64,000 nucleotides of DNA from Streptomyces griseiscabiei (GCF_020010925.1 NZ_JAGJBZ010000003.1:806001-870000); one strand, 5' to 3'; counted from the stretch's first letter, positions 28,080-40,126 are shown. Notes: generated by a model not told the origin, from the letters alone. Numbers and translations are program-made.

Positions 28080-29651
28080 ATGTCCTTTCCTCTGCTGACA
28101 GCGACGGCGGCGCTCCCGGCCCTCGGGGCGATCGCCACGGCCGCCGTACCGGCCCAGCGGCGCAACGCCGCGAAACTGCTGGCGCTGATCGTCTCGCTGG
28201 CCACGCTCGTGCTCGCCGCGATCATCGTGGTCCGCTTCGAGCCCGGCGGCGACCGCTACCAGCTCACCGAGTCCCACGCCTGGATCGCGGACTTCGGGGT
28301 GCGGTACGAACTGGGCGTGGACGGCATCGCGGTGGCGCTGATCGCGCTCACCGCCCTGCTGATCCCGTTCATCATCCTCGCGGGCTGGCACGACGCCGAC
28401 CCGCTGGAGACCGGCAACAAGAGGTGGCGGCCGACGCAGGGCTTCTTCGCCCTGATCCTGGCCGTCGAGGCGATGGTGATCATCTCCTTCGAGGCCACCG
28501 ACGTCTTCCTCTTCTACATCTTCTTCGAAGCCATGCTCATCCCGATGTACTTCCTCATCGGCGGCTTCGGGGACAAGGCCCATGAGCACGGCGACGAGGT
28601 GGCGGCGACGCAACGCTCGTACGCCGCCGTGAAGTTCCTCCTCTACAACCTGGTCGGCGGTCTGATCATGCTGGCCGCGGTGATCGGCCTGTACGTGGTC
28701 GCCGGGAACTTCTCGCTCCCGGAGATCGCCGAGGCCCGCGCCAACGGCACGCTGGAGATGGCGACCAGCACCGAGCGGTGGCTGTTCCTGGGCTTCTTCT
28801 TCGCCTTCGCGGTGAAGGCGCCGCTGTGGCCGCTGCACACCTGGCTGCCCAACGCCATGCAGGAGTCCACCGCCCCGGTCGCCGTGCTCATCACGGCGGT
28901 CGTCGACAAGGTCGGCACCTTCGCGATGCTCCGCTTCTGCCTCGGTCTGTTCCCCGAGGCCAGCAAGTGGGCGACGCCCGCGATCCTGGTCCTGGCGCTG
29001 ATCAGCATCATCTACGGGGCGCTGCTCGCCGTCGGTCAGCGCGACATCAAGCGGCTGGTGGCGTACGCGTCGATCTCGCACTTCGGCTTCATCATCCTGG
29101 GCATCTTCGCGATGACCAGCCAGGGCCAGTCCGGCGCGACGCTGTACATGGTCAACCACGGCATCTCCACCGCCGCCCTGATGCTGGTGGCGGGCTTCCT
29201 GATCTCCCGGCGCGGGTCCCGGCTCATCGCCGACTACGGCGGGGTGCAGAAGGTCGCACCGGTGCTCGCCGGCACCTTCCTGATCGGCGGCCTCGCGACC
29301 CTGTCGCTGCCCGGCCTCGCCCCGTTCGTCAGTGAGTTCCTGGTCCTGGTCGGCACGTTCTCGCGCTACCCGGCGGTCGGGATCGTCGCCACCGTCGGCA
29401 TCGTCCTCGCCGCGCTGTACGTCCTCGTCCTCTACCAGCGGACGATGACGGGCCCGGTGAAGGCCGGGGTCGAGGGGATGCCCGACCTGAAGGTGCGGGA
29501 GCTGGTGGTGGTCGCCCCGCTGATCGTGCTGCTGGTCTTCCTGGGCGTCTACCCGAAGCCGCTCACCGACATCGTCAACCCGGCGGTCGAGCACACCATG
29601 TCCGATGTCCAGAAGAAGGACCCCCAGCCCGAGGTGGAGGCGGCCAAGTGA
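28080..29651 (+). CDS. nuoM: NADH-quinone oxidoreductase subunit M
   Basis: A 523-residue antiporter-like proton pump. FYIFFEAMLIPMYFLIG holds the key Glu, FAFAVKAPLWPLHTWLPNAM the key Lys, and QRDIKRLVAYASISHFGFI the third conserved patch. About 14 transmembrane helices. Starts 5 bp after the nuoL stop and couples to nuoN through a GTGA overlap. Confidence 0.97.
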   Translation: MSFPLLTATAALPALGAIATAAVPAQRRNAAKLLALIVSLATLVLAAIIVVRFEPGGDRYQLTESHAWIADFGVRYELGVDGIAVALIALTALLIPFIILAGWHDADPLETGNKRWRPTQGFFALILAVEAMVIISFEATDVFLFYIFFEAMLIPMYFLIGGFGDKAHEHGDEVAATQRSYAAVKFLLYNLVGGLIMLAAVIGLYVVAGNFSLPEIAEARANGTLEMATSTERWLFLGFFFAFAVKAPLWPLHTWLPNAMQESTAPVAVLITAVVDKVGTFAMLRFCLGLFPEASKWATPAILVLALISIIYGALLAVGQRDIKRLVAYASISHFGFIILGIFAMTSQGQSGATLYMVNHGISTAALMLVAGFLISRRGSRLIADYGGVQKVAPVLAGTFLIGGLATLSLPGLAPFVSEFLVLVGTFSRYPAVGIVATVGIVLAALYVLVLYQRTMTGPVKAGVEGMPDLKVRELVVVAPLIVLLVFLGVYPKPLTDIVNPAVEHTMSDVQKKDPQPEVEAAK

Positions 29652-31297
29652 GCGCATCAGCCGTCCACAGCCTGTGGACAACCGCGGCCGACCCGATCAC
29701 GAAGATCGACGCGCCGAAGATCGAATACGGGCAGCTGTCGCCCACCCTGATCGTCATCGGCGCGGCGATCATCGGGGTCCTGATCGAGGCCTTCGTGCCC
29801 CGCAAGTCCCGTTACTACGTTCAAGTGTTCGTCTCCGTGGTCGCCCTCGCCGCCTCCTTCGCGGCGGTCGTCGCCCTCGCGGCCGGCGGATACGGCACCA
29901 CGAAGGCCGGCATCGCCGCCATGGGCGCCATCGCCGTGGACGGACCGGCCCTGTTCCTCCAGGGCACGATCCTCCTGGCCGGCATCCTCGGCGTCTTCAC
30001 CTTCGCCGAACGCCGCCTCGACCCCGAGACCCACGGCAACAAGGTCGACTCCTTCGCCGCACAGGCGGCCTCCGTGCCCGGCAGCGACAGCGAGAAGGCC
30101 GCCGTCAAGGCCGGGTTCACCACCACCGAGGTCTTCCCGCTGCTGCTCTTCGCCATCGGCGGCATGCTGATCTTCCCGGCGGCCAACGACCTGCTGACCC
30201 TGTTCATCGCCCTGGAGGTCTTCTCCCTCCCGCTGTACCTGCTCTGCGCCGTGGCCCGCCGCAAGCGGCTCATGTCGCAGGAGGCCGCCGTCAAGTACTT
30301 CCTGCTCGGCGCCTTCGCCTCCGCCTTCACCCTCTTCGGCATCGCCCTGCTGTACGGCTACGCAGGCTCGGTGAACTACGCGACGATCGCCCAGGTCGTC
30401 GACGGCACGGTCGGCGACATCAGCCCCGCCCTCGCCGGCACCATGGGCAACGACGCGCTGCTGCTCATCGGCTCCGCCATGCTCGTCATGGGCCTGCTGT
30501 TCAAGGTCGGCGCGGTGCCGTTCCACATGTGGACCCCGGACGTCTACCAGGGCGCGCCCACACCGGTCACCGGCTTCATGGCGGCGGCCACGAAGGTCGC
30601 GGCCTTCGGCGCGCTGCTCCGGCTCCTGTACGTCGTCCTGCCCGGACTGCGCTGGGACTGGCGGCCGGTCATGTGGGCCGTCGCCATCGTCACCATGCTG
30701 GCCGGCGCGATCGTCGCCATCACCCAGACCGACATCAAGCGGCTGCTCGCCTACTCGTCGATCGCGCACGCCGGCTTCATCCTCGCCGGTGTCATCGCGG
30801 CCTCGCCCGACGGCGTCTCGTCCGTGCTGTTCTATCTGGGCGCCTACTCGTTCGTGACGATCGGTGCCTTCGCCGTGGTCACGCTCGTACGGGACGCGGG
30901 CGGCGAGGCGACCCATCTGTCCAAGTGGGCCGGGCTCGGCCGCAGGTCACCGCTGGTGGCCGCGGTGTTCGCGGTCTTCCTGCTGGCCTTCGCGGGCATT
31001 CCGCTGACCTCCGGGTTCGCGGGCAAGTTCGCCGTGTTCAAGGCGGCGGCGGAGGGCGGCGCGGGCGCGATCGTCGTGGTCGGTGTGATCTCCTCGGCCA
31101 TCGCCGCGTTCTTCTACATCCGTGTGATCGTGCTCATGTTCTTCAGCGAGCCGCGCCCCGAGGGGCCGACGGTCGCCGTGCCGTCGCCGCTGACCATGAC
31201 CGCGATCGCGGTGGGTGTGGCGGTCACCCTGGTGCTCGGTGTCGCGCCGCAGTACTTCCTGGACCTGGCGGGACAGGCGGGAGTGTTCGTTCGGTAG
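29648..31297 (+). CDS. nuoN: NADH-quinone oxidoreductase subunit N
   Basis: The 549-residue third antiporter-like proton pump and last gene of the operon. FIALEVFSLPLYLLCAVAR, FKVGAVPFHMWTPDVYQGAP and QTDIKRLLAYSSIAHAGFIL match the family. About 14 transmembrane helices. No strong terminator directly follows, so some transcription may run on into recQ. Confidence 0.97.
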   Translation: MSASAVHSLWTTAADPITKIDAPKIEYGQLSPTLIVIGAAIIGVLIEAFVPRKSRYYVQVFVSVVALAASFAAVVALAAGGYGTTKAGIAAMGAIAVDGPALFLQGTILLAGILGVFTFAERRLDPETHGNKVDSFAAQAASVPGSDSEKAAVKAGFTTTEVFPLLLFAIGGMLIFPAANDLLTLFIALEVFSLPLYLLCAVARRKRLMSQEAAVKYFLLGAFASAFTLFGIALLYGYAGSVNYATIAQVVDGTVGDISPALAGTMGNDALLLIGSAMLVMGLLFKVGAVPFHMWTPDVYQGAPTPVTGFMAAATKVAAFGALLRLLYVVLPGLRWDWRPVMWAVAIVTMLAGAIVAITQTDIKRLLAYSSIAHAGFILAGVIAASPDGVSSVLFYLGAYSFVTIGAFAVVTLVRDAGGEATHLSKWAGLGRRSPLVAAVFAVFLLAFAGIPLTSGFAGKFAVFKAAAEGGAGAIVVVGVISSAIAAFFYIRVIVLMFFSEPRPEGPTVAVPSPLTMTAIAVGVAVTLVLGVAPQYFLDLAGQAGVFVR

Positions 31298-31460
31298 CGC
31301 TTCGCTCAATTGTTCGGACTTGGCGGGGCTCGGCTTCGGGAGAGGCCGGGTCCCGCCGTCCGTTTTCGTGTGGGAGGCGCCCCACGCGGGTGGAGCCTGT
31401 GGATAACTCTGAGGCTGTCGGTGCGGGCGCCTATCGTGGCAAGGGCTGGAGGAACCACGG

Positions 31461-31540
31461 ACGGCACAGGACGTCCGGCACGGGACTGTCCGGCACGGGT
31501 GTGCCGCACGGGCGTGCGGCACAGGACGCAAGGGCGCGGG
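31461..31540 (+). repeat. Degenerate tandem repeat and hairpin in the recQ leader
   Basis: About five imperfect 13-15 bp copies of a CGGCACGGGACGTC-like unit lie directly before recQ. Within them GTGCCGCACG (31501-31510) and CGTGCGGCAC (31513-31522) form a perfect 10-bp stem, 27 bp before the recQ ATG. This could attenuate read-through from nuo or mask recQ translation. Confidence 0.55.
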
Positions 31541-31549
31541 GGACGGACG

Positions 31550-33646
<2,097 letters not shown>

Positions 33647-33683
33647 AGGACACGCCGCACAGAGGCGAGGGGAGGGGCCGATC

Positions 33684-34874
33684 ATGGAGGCGCAGGACAC
33701 GGCACAGAGGCTGCGGGCGATCAGCGGGGAACTGGCGGACCGCTTCTACGAGCGGGCCGACGTGGTGCGCACGCTCGTGGTGACCCTGCTGGCCGGGCAG
33801 CACTCGCTGCTGCTCGGCCCACCCGGCACGGCGAAGTCCGAGATGGCCAGGGAACTCACCGGCAGGTTCGACGGGGCGGCGTACTGGGAGATCCTCCTGT
33901 CGAAGTTCACCGCGCCGACCAGGATGTTCGGTCCCATCGACGTCGCCGCGCTGACCCGGGGCGAGTACCGGCAGGTGTACGAGGGCCGCGCCACGACCGC
34001 GCATGTCGCGTTCATCGACGAGATCTTCAAATGCTCCACGGCCGCGCTCAACGAGACCCTGGGCTACCTCAACGAGCGGATCTACCACCCCGAGAACGGC
34101 GGCGAGCCGATCCGCTGCCCGCTGATCGGTGCCATCACGGCCAGCAACGAACTGCCCACGGGAGAGGACTCCGCCGCGATCTACGACCGGCTGCTGGTGC
34201 GGATCGAGGTCGGCTATCTGGAAGACCCCTCGAACTTCGCCGCGTTGGTCCGCTCCGCCGTCACCCGCCCGGCGCCACCGGCTCGGACCACCGTCGAGCT
34301 GACCGCGCTCCGGGGCGCCGTCACCGAGGGCGTCCCGGCCGTGGAGGTGCCCGACGGCATCGTGGACGCGGTGTGCACCCTGCGGGCCGCCCTGCGCCGC
34401 AGGGAACTCGTCGCCTCCGACCGCCGCTGGCGGCAGGCGGTGGGCCTGCTCCAGGCCTCCGCGTACCTCGACGGCCGCCCCGCGGTCACCGAGACCGACC
34501 TGTCGATCCTGACCCATGTGCTGTGGGACTCCCCGGCCGAACGCCCCACCGTCGAGCGCGAGGTGCTGCACCTGGTCAACCCCGACGCCAAGGAGGCGCT
34601 CGACCTGGCCGACACCATGGACGAACTGGAGGCCCAGCTCGACGCCATGGCCGGGCAGTCCCGCGAGGCACTGAGCGAATGGGTCATCAAGAAGGCCCAC
34701 AACAAGCTGGCCACGGCGGGGAAACGGCTGGAGCAGCTGCGCGAGGAGGCGGTGGGCGCCGGCCGCTCCACCGCCGCCATCGACCGTGTCACCGGCCGCC
34801 AGCGCGCCGTCCGCGCCCGCGTCCTCACCGAGGCCCTCGGCGTGGACGCGAGCACGGTGCGGGCCGAACTCTGA
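33684..34874 (+). CDS. MoxR-family AAA+ ATPase, RavA-like
   Basis: A 396-residue AAA+ protein. Walker A is LLLGPPGTAKSEMA (K51), Walker B is AFIDEIFK (D112, E113), and ASNELPTGEDSAAIYDRLLVR holds sensor 1 and the arginine finger in the RavA pattern, with FGPIDVAALTRGEY between them. A C-terminal helical region with DEL/EAQL heptads could be a coiled coil. RavA-type ATPases work with a VWA partner as a chaperone-like pair; the next gene encodes such a partner. In E. coli, RavA-ViaA interacts with complex I, and here nuo lies 2.4 kb upstream on the same strand. Confidence 0.87.
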   Translation: MEAQDTAQRLRAISGELADRFYERADVVRTLVVTLLAGQHSLLLGPPGTAKSEMARELTGRFDGAAYWEILLSKFTAPTRMFGPIDVAALTRGEYRQVYEGRATTAHVAFIDEIFKCSTAALNETLGYLNERIYHPENGGEPIRCPLIGAITASNELPTGEDSAAIYDRLLVRIEVGYLEDPSNFAALVRSAVTRPAPPARTTVELTALRGAVTEGVPAVEVPDGIVDAVCTLRAALRRRELVASDRRWRQAVGLLQASAYLDGRPAVTETDLSILTHVLWDSPAERPTVEREVLHLVNPDAKEALDLADTMDELEAQLDAMAGQSREALSEWVIKKAHNKLATAGKRLEQLREEAVGAGRSTAAIDRVTGRQRAVRARVLTEALGVDASTVRAEL

Positions 34875-34897
34875 GAACCCGGGAGGAGGGGACGACC

Positions 34898-36565
34898 ATG
34901 GATGTGGCATCGAGCAGGCTCGACGCGTTGGCGGGCCGCGCCGGACAGTGGGTGGGACTCCCGGCCACCGGGGCCGAGCGGCACACCAGGGCCGTGGTCG
35001 GGGACCGGTTCGACCGGATCACCTGGCACGACACCTACGAGCAGTCGGCCGGGCTGCGCGAACTGACCGAGGAGCTGGCCCGGCACGCCGCCGACGACCA
35101 CGCTCGCACGACCGCCCACGACCACGGTGGCGACCACACCCGCGCCGCCGACCTGCTGAGCGACGTGTTCCTGGCCGCGTACAAGATCCGGCCGAAGCTG
35201 CGTGAGCGCGTGGAGATGGCGCCCACCCGACTGGTCAACCACCAGGTGATCACCACGCTGGTGGAGTCACCGGAATTCACCGAACTGCACCGGGAGACGG
35301 CCGGCGACCCCTATGCCGCCGCCATGGCCGTGCTCGCCCAGGCCGCCGCGCTGCGCCGGATGCTGGAACGCACCCGGGACGCCCGGGAGCGGACCGAGCA
35401 GGCAAGGAGGGCCCAGGAGCAGGCCGAGGACGCGGCGCACGCCGTGGGCGAGGCGCTTCGGAGCGCGGCGGGCGAGGCCGACGAGGACGGCACCGTGGCG
35501 GCACCGGCCGCCGACGCCGTGCGGCGGGCGATCGAGACCGCCGAGAGCGCCGAGGCCGCGGCACGGCAGGCCGCCCTGGACGCCGCCCGGGCTGTCGCGG
35601 CGGCGGCGCCCGGTATCCGCACCGCCGCGCGGAGCGCGGTGGCACGGGCCGCCGACACCGTGCGGCAGGAGACCGCGCTGATGCGGGCGTGGGGCGTGGG
35701 CCCCGGCGAACTGGAGCGGATGCGGTTCGACGAGCGGGCCCGGCTCGCCGAACGGCTGCGCACCGGCCGTCTCGCGGAGTGGGCCGAACTGATCGGCCGC
35801 TTCCGGCAGATGGCCGACGGAGAGCGCGCCCGCAAGGTGGAGAACACCGTCGGTGAACTGGTCGGCGTCACCCTCGGCGACGACCTCTCCCGGGTCATCC
35901 CCTCCGAACTGGCCAACCTCGGACTGCCCGAGCTGCGCGCGGTGTTCGCCGCACGGTACGCCGCCGGGGAACTGATGCTCTACGACAGCCAGGGGGAGCG
36001 GCCGACCGGCAAGGGCGCCGTCATCGCGTGCGTCGACACCTCGCACTCCATGTACGAGGCGGGACCCGGCGGAGTGACCCGGGAGGCGTGGGCCAAGGCG
36101 TGCGCCCTGGCACTGCTGGACCAGGCCCGTCACGCGGGGCGGGACTTCGTCGGCATCCTGTTCTCGGCCGCCGACAGGATCCAGGTCTTCCGCTTCCCCG
36201 GCGACCGGCCCGCCGACACGGCCCGGGTCATCGACTTCGCGGAGACCTTCCTCGGCGGCGGCACCAGCTACCAGACGCCCCTGACGGCGGCCGGTGAACT
36301 GCTGAGGGAGGAGTACGACGACACGGCCCGCGCCCGCGGTGACATCGTGATGCTCACCGACGACGACTGCGGCGTCACCGCCGACTGGCTGCGCGGCTGG
36401 CACGACGCCAAACACCGGCTGGGCTTCCGTGTCTTCGGCGTCGCCGTCGGCGCCCCGCGCGTCGCCGAGACCGACTCCGTCCTCGACATCCTGTGCGACA
36501 ACCTCCGTTCCATATCCGACCTCACGGACGTCCACGCCGCCGCCGACCTGTTCCGCGTGATCTGA
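34898..36565 (+). CDS. VWA-domain protein, ViaA-like partner of the MoxR ATPase
   Basis: A 555-residue soluble protein. Residues 1-150 are alpha-helical; 160-270 are Ala/Glu/Arg-rich and likely coiled coil; the VWA domain starts near 370 with the MIDAS motif VDTSHSM (D380, S382, S384), then FLGGGTSYQTPL (MIDAS Thr) and MLTDDDCG (MIDAS Asp). The order helical body then C-terminal VWA, and the sequence RVIPSELANLG before it, fit ViaA. It starts 23 bp after the RavA-like gene with GGGAGGAGG as ribosome-binding site. Confidence 0.85.
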   Translation: MDVASSRLDALAGRAGQWVGLPATGAERHTRAVVGDRFDRITWHDTYEQSAGLRELTEELARHAADDHARTTAHDHGGDHTRAADLLSDVFLAAYKIRPKLRERVEMAPTRLVNHQVITTLVESPEFTELHRETAGDPYAAAMAVLAQAAALRRMLERTRDARERTEQARRAQEQAEDAAHAVGEALRSAAGEADEDGTVAAPAADAVRRAIETAESAEAAARQAALDAARAVAAAAPGIRTAARSAVARAADTVRQETALMRAWGVGPGELERMRFDERARLAERLRTGRLAEWAELIGRFRQMADGERARKVENTVGELVGVTLGDDLSRVIPSELANLGLPELRAVFAARYAAGELMLYDSQGERPTGKGAVIACVDTSHSMYEAGPGGVTREAWAKACALALLDQARHAGRDFVGILFSAADRIQVFRFPGDRPADTARVIDFAETFLGGGTSYQTPLTAAGELLREEYDDTARARGDIVMLTDDDCGVTADWLRGWHDAKHRLGFRVFGVAVGAPRVAETDSVLDILCDNLRSISDLTDVHAAADLFRVI

Positions 36566-36638
36566 CCGGCAGCGTCCGTCGTCGGTCTCCGCCGGGGCCG
36601 GACCCCGCGGACCGTGAACGGCGGGCGGTGTCCGGGCA

Positions 36639-37187
36639 CTATGCGCCGGGGTCGCGGAGGCCGACCGCGTCGTGCCGCCAGAACGGCTCCGAGTAGACCA
36701 GGGTTCCGGTCATCCAGGGCTCGTACTGCGGGAGTTCGAGGGCCTGGAAGGCACCGTCCGGGATACGCAGGGACGGTTTTCGGAAGCCCCGGTCGGCACC
36801 GGGGGTGAAGCCGAAGCGGGAGTAGTAGCCCGGGTCACCCTCCAGGAAGACCACCGGGACGGCCCGTTCGGCGAGGGTCCTCAGCCCGTGCCGGACCAGG
36901 GCCGAGCCGACACCGCGCTTGTGATGCCCGGGCATGACGGCCAACGGGCTGAGCACCTGCACCTCGACGAGTCGCCGAGGGGCATCGAGCAGACCGGGAG
37001 TGAACATGATGTGCCCGACGACCCGCCCGTCGAGTTCGGCGACCAGGGAGAGACCCCGCGCGGACGTGATCGTGTCCCGCAGGGTGTCGACCAGGTCGGC
37101 CACGACAAGGCCGTGGTCACCGAACGCCCGCAGGTGGACGTCCCGCACGGACTCCCTGTCGCCCGGAAGTTCTTCACGAAGATCCAT
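36639..37187 (-). CDS. GNAT N-acetyltransferase
   Basis: A 182-residue acetyltransferase. LVAELDGRVVGHIMFTP, VLSPLAVMPGHHKRGVGSALVRHG (acetyl-CoA loop) and PVVFLEGDPGYYSRFGFTP identify the GNAT fold; the last motif is typical of the YhbS-like group. The substrate is unknown. I chose the ATG at 37187 (MDLREELPGDRES); an upstream in-frame GTG at 37238 would add 17 residues, and neither has a clear ribosome-binding site. Confidence 0.85.
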   Translation of the reverse strand: MDLREELPGDRESVRDVHLRAFGDHGLVVADLVDTLRDTITSARGLSLVAELDGRVVGHIMFTPGLLDAPRRLVEVQVLSPLAVMPGHHKRGVGSALVRHGLRTLAERAVPVVFLEGDPGYYSRFGFTPGADRGFRKPSLRIPDGAFQALELPQYEPWMTGTLVYSEPFWRHDAVGLRDPGA

Positions 37188-37276
37188 GACCGGAGGGTAG
37201 GCAGCCGTTCCCGTCGCTCGCACATGGTTTTGCGGCACTCCTCACGACGGGGGTGGGTGGCGCGCGGGGTTGTGGG

Positions 37277-40126
37277 TCAGGAGGAGAGTGCGCGGCCGGC
37301 GTACGCCCGGACGTCGGCGTCGGAGTCCTTGGTGGCCGTGGTGAGGGCGGTGCGGGCTTCCTCGGTGGTGGTGTGGTGGGTGAGGGAGAGGACGGTGGCC
37401 TTGCGGACGTCGGCGTTGGGGTCGGTGAGGGTGGTGGTGAGGGCCGGGACGGCGAGGGGAGCGGGCGCGGTGGACAGGGCGGTGGCGGCGCCGGCGCGGA
37501 CCTGCCAGGCGGGGTCGGTGAGGGCGGTCACGGCCCGAGGGGCGAGACGGGGAGGGCAGCCGACGGTGCCCAGGGCGCCGTAGGCGGCGGCGCGCACCAA
37601 GGGGTCCGGATCGTCGGTCAGCGTGGTCAGGGTGGTGAGGACGGCGGGGAGAGGAGGGTGGGGTTCCGGGGCGTTCGTCGAGATCGTCGCCAAGGCCTTG
37701 GCGATGGTGACGCGGACCTCGCGGGACGGGTCGGTGGGTGCCGCGTGGGCGAGTTCGACGGCCGCGTCGACCGAGACGAGGGCGCGTACGGCCTCGATAC
37801 GGACGCCGATGTCGGAGTCCGCCAGCGAGCCCGCGAACAGGGCCGTGTCACCGAGGCTCAGCGCGCGCAGGACGTCCAGGGCGGCGGAGCGGACGACCGG
37901 GTCGGGCTCGGCCAGGGCGGCGGCGAGGCCGTCGCGCAGGGCGGGCTCGGGCGGGAGGGTCTCGACCAGTTCGCGCAGCGAGGCCGCCGCGGCGGCGCGT
38001 ACCTCGGCGGCGCTGTCGCGGAGCGCCTCGGCGAGGGCCGGGCCGGTGCCCGCCGGGAGGGTCTCCGTGAGGACGGCCACCGCCTCGCGCCGCACGGCCG
38101 GCGCCGGGTCGGCCAGGTAGGGCCGGAGGGCGTCGAGTTCGGGCTGCTCCTCGGCGAGGGCGACCAGTTCGAGGAGGCGGGTGGGGGAGGTGTGGGGGGT
38201 GGGGTGGGAGGGGAGGGGGAGGGCCCCCCTCCCCGACCCCGGCGAACCTGCTGCCTCCGCTGCCTCTGCTGCCCCCGCTGCCCCCGCGGCTCCCAATGCC
38301 CCCTCCGCCCCCGAGCCCCCCGCCGCCCCCGCCGCCACCGGTGCCACGTCCCGGGACCCCGCTGTCGCCACGTGCTCCGCGTGGACCTCGCCCAGGGGGC
38401 GGGACGGGCCGCCGACCGGGGTGAACTCGTCGATCGGGACCAGGTAGGGGGCGACGGGGCGGGCGGTGAACTCCATGGCGCCGGACGGGGACTTGTACAG
38501 GTCGAGGTGGTGGAACCAGGAGGTGTCGTCGCGGTGGGGGTGGTCGAGGCGGTCGTGGTAGAGGCCCCAGCGGGACTCGGTGCGGGCCAGGGAGGCGCGG
38601 GCGGCCATCTCGGCGCAGTCGCGGATGAAGGAGACCTCGGCGCAGCGCATGAGTTCGTGCGGGGTGCGGGCGCCCATCTCGGCGATGTCGTCCCGCATCC
38701 GCTCGAACGCCTCCAGTGCCAGCGAGAGCCGGGAGCCGGACTTCGGGGGCGCGACGTAGTCGTTGACGAAGCGGCGGAGTTTGTACTCGACCTGGGGCTG
38801 CGGGGGCCCGTCGGGGTTGCGCAGCGGGCGGTAGATCAGCTCGTGGGCGTCCCGGAGCTGGTCGGCGGGCAGTTCGCCCTCGTAGGGGGAGTGCCGGGAG
38901 GCGTCCGCGCCCGCGAGGTCGCCGAAGACGAAGGCGCCGATCATGTAGTTGTGCGGGACGCAGGCGAGGTCGCCGGCGGCGTAGAGGCGGGGGACGGTCG
39001 TACGGGCCTGGTCGTCGACGCGTACGCCCGAGGCCGAGTGGCCGCCGCACAGGCCGATCTCCGAGATGTGCATCTCGATGTCGTGGGTGCGGTAGTCGTG
39101 GCCGCGGCCGGAGTGGAAGGTGCCCCGGGTCGGGCGCTCGGTGGTGTGCAGGATCGATTCGAGGGCCGCGACGGACTCCTCCGGGAGGTGGCTCAGCTTC
39201 AGATAGACGGGGGCGCGGTCGGAGGCGATCTCGGCGGCGAACTCGGCCATCATCTGGCCGGACCAGTAGTCGGAGTCGACGAAGCGTTCGCCGTGCCGGT
39301 TGACCTGGTAGCCGCCGAAGGGGTTGGCGACATAGGCGCAGGCGGGGCCGTTGTAGTCCTTGATCAGCGGGTTGATCTGGAAGCACTCGATGCCGGTGAG
39401 TTCGGCGCCCGCGTGGTAGGCCATGGCGTAGCCGTCGCCCGCGTTGGTGGGGTTCTCGTAGGTGCCGTAGAGATAGCCGGAGGCGGGGAGCCCGAGCCGG
39501 CCGCACGCGCCGGTCGCGAGGATCACCGCGCCGGCGCGCACGGTGACGAACGCGCCGCTACGGGTGTTGAACCCGACGGCCCCCACCGCCCTGCGCTCCG
39601 CGCCCTCGCCGGCCGTCAGCACGCGCACCGGCATGACCCGGTTCTCGATGCGGATGCGCTCGCGCATCTCGCGCCGCCGCAGCTGCCGGTAGAGGACCTT
39701 CTTGACGTCCTTGCCCTCGGGCATGGGCAGCACGTACGAGCCGGAGCGGTGGACCTGGCGGACGGCGTACTCGCCCAGCTCGTCCTTCTCGAACTTCACC
39801 CCGTACGACTCCAGCCGCCGGACCATGTCGAAGCCACGGGTGGCGGTCTGGCGGACCGTGGACTGGTCGACGATGCCGTCGTTGGCGCGGGTGATCTCGG
39901 CGACGTAGTCGTCGGGCTCGGCGCGGCCGGGGATGACGGCGTTGTTGACGCCGTCCATGCCCATGGCGAGGGCGCCCGAGTGACGGACGTGCGCCTTCTC
40001 CAGGAGCAGGACGTTCGCGCCGTGCTCGGCTGCGGTGAGGGCCGCCATGGTGCCGGCGGTGCCGCCGCCGATGACGAGGACGTCGCAGGTGAGTTCTTCG
40101 GCGGCGGTGAGGGCGGGGATCTCCAC
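37277..40126 (-). CDS. AprA-like FAD oxidoreductase fused to a C-terminal HEAT-repeat domain
   Basis: A 949-residue protein in two parts. Residues 1-565 are a fumarate-reductase/APS-reductase-type flavoprotein: VLVIGGGTAGTMAALTAAEH binds FAD, and GLCGGHSASGVRVDDQA (H363) and YAAGDLACVPHNYMIGAF match catalytic and FAD segments. The following helical domain (HELMRCAEV, ARTESRWGLYHDRLD) resembles AprA, the alpha subunit of APS reductase, more than SdhA. An Ala/Gly/Pro linker (about 580-648) leads to eight to ten HEAT repeats (AVRREAVAVL-like units) to the end. It is the last gene of a six-gene operon with an AprB-like ferredoxin and an ABC transporter. The substrate is unknown. Confidence 0.85.
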   Translation of the reverse strand: MEIPALTAAEELTCDVLVIGGGTAGTMAALTAAEHGANVLLLEKAHVRHSGALAMGMDGVNNAVIPGRAEPDDYVAEITRANDGIVDQSTVRQTATRGFDMVRRLESYGVKFEKDELGEYAVRQVHRSGSYVLPMPEGKDVKKVLYRQLRRREMRERIRIENRVMPVRVLTAGEGAERRAVGAVGFNTRSGAFVTVRAGAVILATGACGRLGLPASGYLYGTYENPTNAGDGYAMAYHAGAELTGIECFQINPLIKDYNGPACAYVANPFGGYQVNRHGERFVDSDYWSGQMMAEFAAEIASDRAPVYLKLSHLPEESVAALESILHTTERPTRGTFHSGRGHDYRTHDIEMHISEIGLCGGHSASGVRVDDQARTTVPRLYAAGDLACVPHNYMIGAFVFGDLAGADASRHSPYEGELPADQLRDAHELIYRPLRNPDGPPQPQVEYKLRRFVNDYVAPPKSGSRLSLALEAFERMRDDIAEMGARTPHELMRCAEVSFIRDCAEMAARASLARTESRWGLYHDRLDHPHRDDTSWFHHLDLYKSPSGAMEFTARPVAPYLVPIDEFTPVGGPSRPLGEVHAEHVATAGSRDVAPVAAGAAGGSGAEGALGAAGAAGAAEAAEAAGSPGSGRGALPLPSHPTPHTSPTRLLELVALAEEQPELDALRPYLADPAPAVRREAVAVLTETLPAGTGPALAEALRDSAAEVRAAAAASLRELVETLPPEPALRDGLAAALAEPDPVVRSAALDVLRALSLGDTALFAGSLADSDIGVRIEAVRALVSVDAAVELAHAAPTDPSREVRVTIAKALATISTNAPEPHPPLPAVLTTLTTLTDDPDPLVRAAAYGALGTVGCPPRLAPRAVTALTDPAWQVRAGAATALSTAPAPLAVPALTTTLTDPNADVRKATVLSLTHHTTTEEARTALTTATKDSDADVRAYAGRALSS

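Noticed and set aside
37277..40126. Reading the flavoprotein as an ordinary succinate dehydrogenase or fumarate reductase subunit
   Set aside because: No SdhB/C/D genes are adjacent, the helical domain is more AprA-like, and a HEAT-repeat tail follows.
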